NCBI GenBank assembly: GCA_946406115.1
Contig: OX291550.1
Location: forward strand, 2,408,803-2,472,802
DNA from: Apoda limacodes
Lineage: Eukaryota; Arthropoda; Insecta; Lepidoptera; Limacodidae
Direction: 5' to 3'
DNA length: 64,000 nucleotides
In this document: positions 34,501-45,742 of the stretch, piece after piece
How positions within the stretch are numbered: the stretch's first letter is position 1
Layout of the letters: every line of letters begins with the position of its first letter
Program-made: the position numbers and the translations under genes
Notes under the pieces: generated by a model
The model's database searches: none
What the model saw: the letters and a program-made list of their open reading frames with translations, nothing else
Told to the model about the DNA's origin: nothing

Positions 34501-34829
34501 TTAATACAGAGAAAGATATATTAGATCGAAGATAAATGGCAACCCCACCTCCACCACGCTCTGTGAGGTCATTGCGAATAAGGTGAAAACAAGGTAAAGA
34601 GTAGGACGTAGAAGGGAAGCAAGGTTTTAACCAGGATTCTGATACAAGAATAGCGTGTATGTTGTTATTATTAAAGGTTGCAAGCATGTCAGGATAATGA
34701 GCCGGAATGCTTTGTGCATTTATATGAATAGCATTGAAGTTTTTCAGGCAACCTGAAAAGCAAGAATTAAGTGTTGCACTGAGAGAATCAGGGAGACTTG
34801 AAAAGCTGTCGTTGCTACTCAATCCAATC
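31575..34829 (-). pseudogene. LINE-A (CR1/Daphne-like): ORF2 endonuclease, RT and 3' end
   Basis: Minus-strand order: an AP-type endonuclease (34831-34214) with HINAQSIPAHYPDM, ILVSESWL and IIMGDFNTCLL; a linker (34177-33480); RT (33458-32784) with SDYRPISLLQFLSKILERL, QSGFRTGHSTV, LDFSNAFNTVD (first catalytic Asp) and GVPQGGVLSPLLF; then a C-terminus (32511-31969) with LDYADICCTNLTEEQLNKLE and ELNWLPIRLRR. At 32800 the frame shifts and the YADD pair is missing: text runs from LKLS directly to QIYAHGP in another frame. Another frameshift lies at about 33480. The 3' end (31581-31600) is a TATTG-type tail (read TTGTATTGTATT), not poly(A), as in CR1/Daphne elements. The 5' part continues at 38275 beyond a nested LINE-B. 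Dead element. Confidence 0.85.
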
Positions 34830-37800
34830 AAGAGCTCTCTCTTTGAGGATTCGCTGCGCGGACAGCGGAGGACCGACGGTGCTTGTTGCTGTCATTGCTC
34901 GGCGTAGACGCGGCGTGCTGGTTCGGCGGTCAGGGAGACCTGATGAAACGGCTGACCGCTGGCCGCCCGCAGGTTGAACGGGTTCCCGAACCCAGGGATC
35001 ACTTAATCTCCGCCCTGGGAGGCTGATCCGCCAACCTGTGTAAAGTCTCTGAAGTAGTAGTCGTGCCGGAGAAGGAGACCGGAGTGGACCCGGCTACTAC
35101 AACAGAGGGGGATCAGGGGCACTTCCGCCCGCCGTGCCAGCAACCGTATCATCTGTGTTGAGCTTCGGCAGTCTTAGTACCGCAACTTTTTGTCTTCTAA
35201 GCTGTCTGTGCAGTGAATCCTCATACTTAGTCTAAGTAACTTCAAAAAAAATGGCCAGGAACAGAAAAAAGGAAAGAGTTTTGACAGCGGCTACTCCATC
35301 CACATATAATGTAGATTTTTGCAACATAAGGGGTATTCACGCAAATCTTAACGCAGTCCATCACCATCTTGAGACTGCGCAGTCAACCATTCTTTCTCTA
35401 ACGGAGACGCAGATATTCTGCCCGGCCGACACATCATACCTTCGTTATCCCGGCTACAAACTCGAGCACAATTTTTTGAGTCATGCCGGTGTATGTATGT
35501 TCGTCCGGGAGGATATCTGCTGTCGCCGACTTCATAGCCTTGAAGACAGGGACCTGTTGATATTGTGGGTGCGCGTAGATCATGGGGGCCACACTCGTAT
35601 CTATGCGTGCCTATACAGGTCTCATAGCGGTGACACGGACGTAACTCGACTCTTCACGCACCTGAGTTTGACGACTGACAAAGTTCTAGAGCAATATCCT
35701 ACAGCAGAATTAGTTATTTTGGGAGACTTTAACGCCCACCATCGTGAGTGGCTCAGTTCTCGAACCAATAACTATGCAGAGATATCTGCTCATGAATTTG
35801 CTCTGACCTATGGATTCTCTCAGCTGGTACTTTCTCCAACGAGAATACCAGATATAGAGGACCATACAAGCTCCTTACTGGACCTTCTGCTGACTACACG
35901 TCGGATGGATACTCCGTCTCAGTGGATGCGCCTCTTGGCTCCTCGGACCACTGTCTCGTCCGGACTCAAATGTCATGCACACAACCTGATCCTTCTGGGC
36001 CAACTAATTGGCGTCGTGTGTGGCATTATAAGTCGGCAGACTGGGATGGATTGCGAGAATTCTATGCATCGTACCCGTGGAGGCAGATCTGCTATAGCTC
36101 AGAAGATCCTGACGTCTGCGCAGCCACAGTCACTGAGACAATCCTCGCTGGTATGGAATGTTTCATTCCTAACCTGCGAGTAGCTGCCGGCGTCAAAAAA
36201 CGACCGTGGTTTAATAGGTCTTGCAGAGAAGCTAAAACTCTTAAGCAAACTGCGTATGAGGCTTGGACCACGGCTCGTAATAATAAGGATTCGAATATTT
36301 CTGAGTTAAAACGCAAATTAAATGCTGCCTCGAGGTTCAGTAAGAAAGCAACTGCCAGAGCAAAATTCCAATTCATCGGCAAAATAGGTGGGCGACTTGC
36401 GAGCTATCCTTCTGGGAGTCGTGCTTTCTGGTCGCTTGCTAAAGCTGCCGAGGGGAACTTCTGCCAGTCATCATTACCACCACTGCGAAAGACCGATGGT
36501 GACTTGGCCCACAGTGCAAAAGAGAAAGCCGATCTATTGGGCAGTCTCTTTGCCTCTAACTCGAATGTGAACGACGAAGGCGCTGTACCACCTACTTTAC
36601 CGTGGTGCGGTAAGACCATGCCGGAAATCTCTATAACACAGCGCGAGGTCCGTTGCGTTGCTTTCCCTAGACGTTCATAAGTCGAGTGGGCCAGACGGCA
36701 TACCAGCAGTGGTGCTTAAGCAGTGTGCTCCTGAGTTATGTCCTGTACTCACGCGCCTCTTCACGCTTTCCTACCACACTAGGCAAATTCCGTCTTCATG
36801 GAAGACTGCGAATGTGCACCCGGTGCCCAAAAAGGGCGATAGATCAGATCCATCGAATTACAGGCCTATCGCTATAACCTCTCTTCTCTCCAAGGTGATG
36901 GAGCGTGTGATTAACACACAGCTTTTGAGATACCTAGAAAAACACGACCTGATCAGTGACCGTCAATATGGTTTTCGCCACGGTCGCTCAACTGGTGACC
37001 TTCTAGTGTATCTCACACACCGATGGGCACTAGCCATTGAGAGTCAGGGGGAGGCATTGGCATGTAGCCTAGACATAGCGAAGGCGTTCGATCAGGTCTG
37101 GCACCGGGGTCTTCTATCGAAGTTGCCTTCTTACGGAGTGCCCGAGGGTTTGTGCAAATGGGTGGCTAGCTTTTTGTCCGGCAGAAGCATACGAGCCGTA
37201 GTTGACGGTAGTTGCTCTGATAGCATGGACATTAATGCTGGTGTCCCGCAAGGCTCCGTGCTGTCTCCTACGCTGTTTCTACTGCACATCAATGATATGT
37301 TGGACATCAACAACATACATTGCTATGCAGATGACAGTACTGGAGACGCTTATTACACGGGCCGTGCAAGCATCCCACGTTCCGTTGTGGAGGAAAAGCG
37401 TGAAGAACTTGTGTCTCAAATCGAGATCGGTCTGTCCAAGGTCTCTGACTGGGGGCGCGAAAACTTGGTCCGATTCAACCCTTCAAAGACACAAGTCTGC
37501 GCGTTCACCGCTAAGAAAACCCCATTCACTGTAGTCCCACAATTCCAGAACACTCCCCTCTCCATCTCCAAGAGCATTGGGATCCTTGGCTTTGACATCT
37601 CCAGCGATGTTCAGTTCCGAGATCATTTGCTAGACAAGGTAAAGCTGGCGTCCAAAAAACTTGGTGTACTCAACAGAGCGAAGCAGTACTTCACGTCGGG
37701 GCAAAGGTTGCTACTTTACAAGTCGCAAGTCCGGCCCCATATGGAGTACTGCTGCCATCTCTGGGCGGGTCCACCCGGATACCAGCTTGGCCCTTTTGAC

Positions 37801-38272
37801 TCGGTTCAACGACGGGCTGTGAGAATTGTCGACGATCCCAAGCTCACTACACATACCGCAGTATCGAGCCCTTAAGTCTGAGGAGAGACTTTGCCTCCCT
37901 GTGTGTGTTCTACCGCTTGTACAATGGATTGTGTTCTGAGGAATTGTTCGAAATGATGCCCACGGCTACTTTCTACCATCGCACCGCTCGCCATCGACAG
38001 GGAATTCATTCTCACACTTTGGAACCAAAATGGTCGCGTACAGTGCGGTTTCAGAGAAGCGAACCCTTGGGTTGTGGAATGAGCTCCCTGCCAAGGTTTT
38101 CTCTAAGGACTACAGTATGGGGTTCTTCAAAAAAGAAGTTATTAGATTTCTGAAAGGTCGGCAACGCGCGAGTGATGCCCCTAGTGTTGCAAGCGTCCAT
38201 AGGCTACGGTGACCGTTTACCATCAGGCGGACCGTAGGCTTGTTTGCCACCTTAGTGGTATAAAGAAAAAAA
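34830..38272 (+). mobile_element. LINE-B copy 1, near full length, nested in LINE-A
   Basis: It begins GAGCTCTCT-CTTTGAGGATT, the same 5' terminus as the copy at 49476-52765. A GC-rich 5' UTR of about 420 bp follows, then a single EN-RT reading frame (from ATG 35251), a 3' UTR ending TTGCCACCTTAGTGGTATAA, and an A-run at 38264-38273. LINE-A ORF2 is interrupted: on its minus strand the text before the insertion ends in HFLSIASSGG (38280s) and resumes with IGLSSNDSFSS (34830). Clade uncertain: single-ORF, APE endonuclease, no RNase H seen, within the Jockey/I/CR1 assemblage. Many 5'-truncated copies of it lie in this window. Confidence 0.9.
35251..38212 (+). pseudogene. LINE-B endonuclease-reverse transcriptase, frameshifted
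   Basis: From ATG 35251: FCNIRGIHANLNAVHHHLE and LSLTETQIF (endonuclease N-terminus, catalytic Glu in LTET), LVILGDFNAHHREWL (GDFN), GSSDHCLV (SDH). RT: HKSSGPDGIPAVVLKQC, SNYRPIAITSLLSKVMERV, RQYGFRHGRST, CSLDIAKAFDQVWH (first Asp), NAGVPQGSVLSPTLFLLH, and HCYADDSTGDA (catalytic YADD, intact). The C-terminus has QVRPHMEYCCHLWAG, RRAVRIVDD and LKGRQRAS. Against copy 2, a one-base deletion near 35905, a two-base deletion near 36655, a shift near 37860 and an 18-base-class deletion near 38060 break the frame into four pieces. The catalytic residues survive, but no full-length protein can be made. Confidence 0.9.
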
Positions 38273-38274
38273 AA

Positions 38275-39545
38275 CCACCAGATGAAGCAATAGAAAGAAA
38301 GTGATCTGAATCACCCTGGTTACTATCTTTATCAATATCATTATAAATCATAAAATAAATAATATCGTATAGAATATATAAAAGTTAATAAATATAAAAA
38401 TGAAGGTTTAAAACCGGATAAATATACCCGTCAGCAACGTGGTTAAGATCAGCAAATTATAACACTATATAAATCAAAAAAAAAAAAAAAAAAACAAAAT
38501 AATCACAAAAGCAAGAAACTTTTGCTGACAATATATAAGCTTCTTGGATAATAGCCATGCCATAGAAGTAGAAAATTAAATAAGATTAAAAATATAGGTA
38601 CTAAAGTTTAAATTAATTTTTAATTTTAAGTATAAAAATCAGCCACGGAAAATTTTAAAATAAGTCCTTGAAAAGTAATTTACATTATAAAATGTTGAAA
38701 ATTAGCATTTAATACATAATAATTTTAATATTGTATGAGAAAAATAAAATGAAAAACATATAGCTGTATGGCTTAGTACCTTTGCCCGCTGTCACGCTGC
38801 TGCGCGAAAAGAATAAATGCTAGTATTTACTCTGTGAGCGAGAAATGTAAACATTGTGAAACTACGACATATAAAAATACGAGGGTACACAGCCTAGAAC
38901 TGTTAAGAATAGTACCTAGCTATAGCTATAGAAGACAAACAAATATTAGAGATGTCCTCATCTATTTTTTTGTGCGCTTGGATCTGCTGTTTTGTCTTCA
39001 ACAGGCTTTATCACAGACACGCTCGGTTCCACTGTTGTCGAAGAGGCTTGAATACGTTTGAGATCTGACATGACTTGGACTACATGCCTTTTACCGTCAG
39101 GTGCAATTAAAAGGATGTTGCCGCCTTTAGTCCAGCACTTGGTGATGCCAAAACGTTCGCGCGCAGCTAGAAACGTACTGTGTCGCAGTTTCGTCAAAAA
39201 TTCCGACAGTGTTATGCCTGTACCCTTGAGTGATGACTTAGCATACCACACTTTATCTCTGACACTGACAACTCGAAATTTAACCAGGATTGGCCTTGGT
39301 TTGTTGGACGATTGACCCATTCGATGACACCGGCTTAAGCATTCTTGTGAAAAATTAATGAAATCGTTCCCTAAGTTGTCCTTAATAGCTTTGACACATG
39401 CTGCAGTGCTGTCTTCATTTTTGCCTTCAGAAATACCATGCACTAGCAAAAACTTACGACGACTTCGCATCTCCTGCTGGTCTTGTTCCCTAGCCAGCAG
39501 GTCCATTTGTTGTAAGTTGCTCAGAGTCGAGACTGACCTACGCAG
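38275..39545 (-). pseudogene. LINE-A: ORF2 start, inter-ORF region and ORF1 C-terminal part
   Basis: At 38275-38352 the minus strand starts MIYNDIDKDSNQGDSDHFLS, the likely ORF2 N-terminus upstream of the nested LINE-B. An AT-rich inter-ORF stretch with an A-run follows (38472-38490). ORF1 occupies 39506-38958: DQQEMRSRRKFLLVHGISEG, LSRCHRMGQSSNKPRPILVK, GITLSEFLTKLRHSTFLAAR. This is the nucleic-acid-binding ORF1 protein of CR1-group LINEs (RRKxLLxHG, CHRxG, RPIxVKF). ORF1 is interrupted at 39546 by a Jockey tail and continues at 40311. Confidence 0.75.
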
Positions 39546-40311
39546 CCCCTGCTTGGTACGGTCTTCTATCTTCTACCAGCAAAAGTAAGCTCCAGGTTGT
39601 CCAAAATAAGTCGCTGAGATTAATCACCGGCGCGGGACGCTACGTCCGCAACTCCACCATCGCTAGAGACACCAAAACCGAGCCACTCGCAGAGTTCATA
39701 TCTGGTTTGTCGAAACGATTATTCACCCGCGCTGACAACAGTCACCACACACACCTTAGGGGCATAGCAGCCCTACACGCCCGCCCGCCGGAAGGCAGGG
39801 CTCTCCCCCGAGAGCTTATTCCTGTGGGTGAATAAGTTTACTTATTCACCCTCCTACCTCCTTACCCTCCTCCCTTTACTTCATTTCGTTTCATTCCATT
39901 TTTATCGCCCATCTTGCCTCTATTTTATTTTTGCTTTTATTTCTGTTTTTATTTCGCTTTTATTTTATTTTATTTTCATTTTTTTGTTTTGTTTTTTGCT
40001 TCGTTTTTATTTTATTTTAATTTCGCTCTTTTTCCTTTCTTTTGCTTTGTTTTTATTTTGTTTTTATTTGTTTTATTTTTCTGCTTTTATTCTGGCGCCT
40101 ACATAACATCTACTGTTTTTCGTATCGCTTCTGGCGACAAAATTATTACCCACAAGGGGGCCTGAAAAGTAGGCCTCCTTTCTAATATTTCACCGGGGGT
40201 GTTCAGCACCCCTGAGCTTCTGCCCGGGTCATGGTGGGAGGTAAATTCCCCTCCCCCGACACCCGCACCTCAACACCCAATAGGGTGATAGAGAAGAGAC
40301 CCCCACGGCGT
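39546..40311 (+). mobile_element. Jockey-clade LINE 3' end nested in LINE-A ORF1
   Basis: The plus strand codes KLQVVQNKSLRLITGAGRYV, RNSTIARDTKTEPLAEFI and NSHHTHLRGIAALHARPPEG, ending at a stop near 39834: a Jockey C-terminus, different from the 29.3-kb copy. A pyrimidine-rich 3' UTR (mostly TTTTATTT repeats, 39890-40100) and a GC-rich end follow. The LINE-A ORF1 frame stops making sense at one edge and resumes at the other, so this is a nested insertion. The exact 3' junction is uncertain by about 20 bp. Confidence 0.7.
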
Positions 40312-40530
40312 TGCTCAGAGACGAAATAATGAAAGTCCGGAATGCACAAAACTCAGCTGCAATGTCTATGGATGCGTTTTCCTGGGAGCTGGGCTTATTA
40401 TTTATTTCAGCTTGGAATTCTGCCATACGTGAATTAAATATAACTGACAACTCAGCAATTGTTTGCTTTAGTGAATCCATTGTGAAATTTCGTGTATTAG
40501 AAGCTTTGGTAGGAAATCACTGCTGATAGG
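40311..40530 (-). pseudogene. LINE-A ORF1 N-terminus
   Basis: The minus strand from ATG 40480 starts MDSLKQTIAELSVIFNSRM, then EFCAFRTFIISSLSNAV, where the Jockey insertion lies. Joined in concept with 39546-39506 (STLSNLQQMDLLAREQDQQ) it forms the coiled N-terminus of a CR1-group ORF1 protein. About 50 bp of leader lies upstream. Confidence 0.7.
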
Positions 40531-40668
40531 TACCACTGTTAATTACTAAAGATTGGCATTAATTTGAATGTTCAACAGTTCCTTTAAATATTTTTAATAG
40601 ATTTTCAAAAACTGGAGTGAAATTTATAATGTTAACAGTTTGGCACCTACCCACCAATATTGTTTACA

Positions 40669-41262
40669 TGTTGTAAATAACGTTTTTTGTATTTGGATCG
40701 ATAGCTACCAACGATACTTAGCTTTAGGTATTTCATCTTCGTCAGAGATGAAAGATTTCACTGGCCGCTTATAACCTTATAAGCCAAGTTTATAACCTTA
40801 AGAGATGCCACCTTGGATTTTGCACAGATTAGTTGGACATGCCCTCCATATTTAGTTGTAGCCACATATATGTATACTACTGCGCCATAAGCATGGTCAC
40901 CGTGCAGTCTTTAACAGCTTCGATGTGACAAGGAAATTTTAAATTTGTAACTAACAGTAGTTTTGTCTGGAAAATTTGCCAACGTCGTGCAATGTCAGCC
41001 GGCGGTAGTTCATCCCAATAAATTTTAAGAATCCAAAGCTCCTTTATAAGGAGTTAAGCATATAGAGGCATAGGTGCTACAAGGCCAAGAGCATTAAAGA
41101 GCCGTGCTACATAAGATAACATATTACGTTTTGAACAAGACCTATTATCAGGAACACTTAAAAGAAAAAAAAATGTCTCCCTTCGGAAACCAGCGTAATC
41201 CTAATAACTTAAGGATAGTTTTATCGTCGTCAAAAAAAAAAACACTCTGAGAAACATTTTTT
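40669..41262 (-). pseudogene. BEL/Pao pol: segment between RT and RNase H
   Basis: The minus strand, with a few stops, shows DDDKTILKLLGLRWFPKGDI, then CSKRNMLSYVARLFNALGLV, APMPLYA, LLIKELWILKIYWDELPPAD. This is the BEL/Pao block 'KxLGLxW... TKRxxLSxxARLFDPLGLxxP... LWxxxxxWDExLP'. It continues directly the RT text found on the far side of the LINE-B insertion (42906 onward), which shows that both belong to one BEL copy. Confidence 0.85.
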
Positions 41263-41616
41263 TTTCTTTTTTTTTATATCACTAAGGTGGCAAACAAGCC
41301 TACGGTCCGCCTGATGGTAAGCGGTCACCGTAGCCTATGGACGCTTGCAACACCAAGGGCATCACTCGCGCGTTACCGACCCTTCAGAAATCAAATAATT
41401 TCTTTTTTGAAAAACCCTATACTGTAGTCCTTAGAGAAAACCTTGGCAGGGAGCTCATTCCACAACCTAAGCGTTCGCGGGAGGAAGTTTCACTGAAACC
41501 GCACTGTACACGACCATTTCGGTTCTAAAGTGTGAGAATGAATGCCCTGCTGATGGCGAGCGGTTTGATGGTAGAAAGTAGCCGTGGGCAACATTTCGAA
41601 CAATCAAACAATCGAA
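41263..41616 (-). mobile_element. LINE-B 3' end of the copy inserted in BEL
   Basis: A T-run (41262-41276) followed by the complement of the LINE-B tail. The C-terminal coding piece is open but ends near 'acatttcgaacaatc' at 41607. The adjoining sequence (41617 onward) is LINE-B RT from about 650 bp further upstream in the element, so an internal deletion lies here. Confidence 0.85.
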
Positions 41617-42905
41617 TGCAGTAGAAACAGCGTAGGATACACCACAGAGCCTTGCGGGACACCAGCATTAGTGTCCATGCTATAAGAGCAACTACCGTCA
41701 ACTACGGCTCGTTTGCGCTTGCCGGACAAAAAGCTAGAAACCCATTTGTACAAACCCTCGGGCACTCCGTAACATGGCAACTTCGATAGAAGACCCCGGT
41801 GCCAGAGCCGATCGAATGCCTTCGCTATGTCTAGGTTACATGCCAATGCCTCCCCCTGACTCTCAATGGCTAGTGCCCGTCGGTGTGTGAAATACACTAG
41901 AAGATCACCAGTCGAGCGACCGTGGCGAAAGCCATATTGACGGTCGCTGATCAGGTCGTGTTTTTGTAGTTATCTCAAAAGCTGTGTGTTGATCACACGC
42001 TCCATCACCTTGGAGAGGAGAGAGGTATTAACGATAGGCCTGTAATTCGATGGATCTGATCTATCGCCGTTTCTGGGCACCAGGTGCACATTCGCAGTCT
42101 TCCATGAAGACGGAAATTGCCTAGTATGGTAGGAAAGCGCAAAGAGGCGCGTGGGACAGGACATAACTCAGGAGCACACTGTTTAAGCACCACTGCTGGT
42201 ATACCGTCTGGCCCACTCGACTTATGAACGTCTAGGGAAAACAAAGCCGGACCACTCGCTGTGTTATAGAGATTTCCGGCATGGTCTTACCGCACCACGG
42301 TAAAGTAGGTGGTACAGCGCCTTCGTCGTTCATATTCGAGTTGGAGGCAAAGGGACTGCCCAACAGATCGGCTTTCTCTTTTGCACTATGGGCCAAGTCG
42401 CCATCGGTCTTTTGCAGTGATGCTTACGACGAGTGGCAGAAGTTTCCCTAGGCGGCTTTAGCAAGCGACCAGAAAGCACGACTCCCAGAAGGATAGCTCG
42501 CAAGTCGCCCACCTATTTTGCCGATGAATTGGAATTTTGCTCTGGCAATTGCTTTCTTACTGAACCTCGAGGCAACTCAAAAATATTCGGATAATTATTA
42601 TTACGAGCCGTGGTCCAAGCCTCCTACGCAGTTTGCTTAAGAATTTTAGCTTCTATGAAAGACCTATTAAACCACGGTCGTCTTTTGACGCTGGCAGCTA
42701 CTCGCAGGTTAGGAATGAAACATTCCGTACCAGCGAGGATTGTCTCAGTGACTGCGGCTGCGCAAATGTCAGGATCATCTGAGCTCAAGCAGAGCTGCCT
42801 CCACGGGTACGATGCATAAAATTCTCGCAATCCATCCCAGTCTGCCGACTTATAGTGCCACACACGACGCCAATTAGTTGGTCCAGAAGGATCGGGTTGT
42901 GTGCA
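41617..42905 (-). pseudogene. LINE-B RT fragment inserted in BEL (duplication copy A)
   Basis: The minus strand carries HKSSGPDGIPAVVLKQCAPE, NYRPIVNTSLLSKVMERVI, CNLDIAKAFDRLWHRGLLS and GVPQGSVVYPTLFLL, interrupted by shifts. The YADD end has been lost to the deletion at 41617. The 5' truncation point is at 42905, where LINE-B text (GGATCGGGTTGTGTGCAT) changes to BEL (LHVANANA). Confidence 0.85.
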
Positions 42906-44414
42906 TTTGCATTTGCAACATGAAGCTGTGTAGAAATTCTTTCTAAAACTTGACTTGAATTAGAAGACCATTTAGCTAACACATATCCCCCGGCCTTAAA
43001 AAGTTGTATTAGCTGCTTAGTCGTTTACATAGCTTGCTGTTTATTAAAGAATGAACTGGCGACATCGTCCATATAAATATCCCTGGACATAACATCTTTG
43101 GCAATAGGATAATACGCACCTTCATCTACCTGAAGCTCTTTTAAAGTGCGCAAAGCTAAGAATGGAATTCTGCTCCTTAGCCCAAAGGCTACCCTATTGT
43201 ATTCAAAAGCTTTCAAGGGTTGACATGAATCAAAGCGATATAGAATTCTTTGAAAGCGTCGATCTGCTTCCCAAACTAAAATGCAAAGATACATTTGGCT
43301 AACATCAGCCGATATTGCTACAGGAAATAGTCTTTTATTCAACAGGATAAAAAAGAGATCAGTTTGAAGACTTGGCCCAGTGTGAAGCACATCGTTTTAA
43401 CTAAAACTACTTTCTGTGACTGAGCTTTAAGCTAGCTTTTGTGAAAGAGCGATTTAAGCATTGCTGAACGAAAAAGTTAAAGTAATAATAACGTTTTCTT
43501 TGATTGGCTAACTTATGCTCCCTATCCCCCTTACAGCCAGTGTTGACTTGCGGTTATTAACTAATCCCAAGAGCTTACAGCACTTTACAGTAACATAATG
43601 TTTTTGCGAAGCGGGGTCCAATAAACAGCGAATAGGAACCTCTTGGCAATTGTTTCCAAGAGCAAAAACCTTAGCTGTTGCAAGAATATCAGTGGATGGG
43701 TGACCGATGCGATTTTTAGATGACAAGAACATGAGGAGACTTCTTAAGAAGGAGACATACCCGAAACATTTAAAGCTGGTGTGTAAGATGAATTATTATG
43801 TAAATCCTTTATATTATCATAATTAGTGGTATGCGATTCATTAAAATGAAGAAGAGAATGATATTTACCGCGGTAATTACGACATAAACCATCTGAACGA
43901 CATTTTGAAGTTGTGGGTTGAGTACTCAAACAATTTGAACACGCCTTTATCTCTTTAACATACTTAAACCTATAATGAGGCGCGAAAGTTTGAAATTTTT
44001 TGCAACTATATAGCTGCACGTGGTCATCATTTTGACTTAAAATACATTTTAATTTTACAGTTTTATTAATATTAGGCTGTGTACTCACATAAACGTGAGG
44101 TGGCCGCAGCTGCGGTTTGCGTGCACTACTAGTTCTACTCGCGACGATAGATTTTGGTTCAGTTGTAGTCGCACTACGCTGCGAAGTATATGTCAAAATT
44201 TTTGCATAATCTCGCACGAATTGAATAAAATTAAACTAACATACTGGGGTATGGATTGACCTTTTGAAGACATTTCAAAATTTTTAACAGTTTCTGGGTC
44301 TAATAATTTAAGGCCGTGATGTATAAGAATAAAATCAGCCATTTTTTCAATCTTAAGTTGATTTAACGCCGATATAGTAGCAGAAAATTTGTCAGTTAAT
44401 TTTTCTAAGTTTAA
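42906..44414 (-). pseudogene. BEL/Pao gag CCHC, protease and RT (duplication copy A)
   Basis: Minus-strand order: a gag knuckle region (44217-43744) with CKKFQTFAPHYRFKYVKEI, ACSNCLSTQPTTSKC and GKYHSLLHFNESHTTNYDN; a protease-like region (43732-43508) with ATAKVFALGNNCQEVPIRCL and LDPASQKHYVTVKCCKLLGL, where the usual D-S/T-G is D-P-A; RT (43390-43025) with LLNKRLFPVAISADVSQMYL, RVAFGLRSRIPFLALRTLKE and DIYMDDVASS (YMDD catalytic pair); then KWSSNSSQVLERIS before the LINE-B insertion. BEL elements are LTR retrotransposons that form cytoplasmic virus-like particles. This copy lacks a continuous frame, and part of the region between protease and RT is missing. Confidence 0.85.
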
Positions 44415-44453
44415 GTACAATGAATGTAGTTGATGTCCAACATATCATTGATG
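44415..44453 (-). mobile_element. 39-bp bridge between duplicate copies (LINE-B sequence)
   Basis: The minus strand continues LINE-B RT past the left breakpoint (HINDMLDINYIH). This sequence is missing from copy A's left edge, so the duplication formed before the deletion seen at 41616. Confidence 0.75.
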
Positions 44454-45742
44454 TGCAGTAGAAACAGCGTAGGATACACCACAGAGCCTTGCGGGACACC
44501 AGCATTAGTGTCCATGCTATAAGAGCAACTACCGTCAACTACGGCTCGTTTGCGCTTGCCGGACAAAAAGCTAGAAACCCATTTGTACAAACCCTCGGGC
44601 ACTCCGTAACATGGCAACTTCGATAGAAGACCCCGGTGCCAGAGCCGATCGAATGCCTTCGCTATGTCTAGGTTACATGCCAATGCCTCCCCCTGACTCT
44701 CAATGGCTAGTGCCCGTCGGTGTGTGAAATACACTAGAAGATCACCAGTCGAGCGACCGTGGCGAAAGCCATATTGACGGTCGCTGATCAGGTCGTGTTT
44801 TTGTAGTTATCTCAAAAGCTGTGTGTTGATCACACGCTCCATCACCTTGGAGAGGAGAGAGGTATTAACGATAGGCCTGTAATTCGATGGATCTGATCTA
44901 TCGCCGTTTCTGGGCACCAGGTGCACATTCGCAGTCTTCCATGAAGACGGAAATTGCCTAGTATGGTAGGAAAGCGCAAAGAGGCGCGTGGGACAGGACA
45001 TAACTCAGGAGCACACTGTTTAAGCACCACTGCTGGTATACCGTCTGGCCCACTCGACTTATGAACGTCTAGGGAAAGCAAAGCCGGACCACTCGCTGTG
45101 TTATAGAGATTTCTGGCATGGTCTTACCGCACCACGGTAAAGTAGGTGGTACAGCGCCTTCGTCGTTCATATTCGAGTTGGAGGCAAAGGGACTGCCCAA
45201 CAGATCGGCTTTCTCTTTTGCACTATGGGCCAAGTCGCCATCGGTCTTTTGCAGTGATGCTTACGACGAGTGGCAGAAGTTTCCCTAGGCGGCTTTAGCA
45301 AGCGACCAGAAAGCACGACTCCCAGAAGGATAGCTCGCAAGTCGCCCACCTATTTTGCCGATGAATTGGAATTTTGCTCTGGCAATTGCTTTCTTACTGA
45401 ACCTCGAGGCAACTCAAAAATATTCGGATAATTATTATTACGAGCCGTGGTCCAAGCCTCCTACGCAGTTTGCTTAAGAATTTTAGCTTCTATGAAAGAC
45501 CTATTAAACCACGGTCGTCTTTTGACGCTGGCAGCTACTCGCAGGTTAGGAATGAAACATTCCGTACCAGCGAGGATTGTCTCAGTGACTGCGGCTGCGC
45601 AAATGTCAGGATCATCTGAGCTCAAGCAGAGCTGCCTCCACGGGTACGATGCATAAAATTCTCGCAATCCATCCCAGTCTGCCGACTTATAGTGCCACAC
45701 ACGACGCCAATTAGTTGGTCCAGAAGGATCGGGTTGTGTGCA
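44454..45742 (-). pseudogene. LINE-B RT fragment (duplication copy B)
   Basis: Same content and breaks as 41617-42905, extended by the 39-bp bridge, where HINDMLDI is read. No YADD follows. Confidence 0.85.

Larger units (their letters stand above)
41617..44414. repeat. 2,798-bp tandem segmental duplication, copy A
   Basis: Every landmark here recurs 2,837 bp downstream in copy B (44454-47251). I noticed six single-base differences (for example at about 42241, 42284, 43097, 43122, 43938 and 44156). The left breakpoint is at 'gcagtagaaacag' and the right one at 'ctaagtttaa'. Confidence 0.95.

Noticed and set aside
39828..40165. Phe/Leu-rich ORFs (membrane protein look)
   Set aside because: They lie in the pyrimidine-rich TTTTATTT 3' UTR of the nested Jockey. 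The composition is due to low-complexity DNA.
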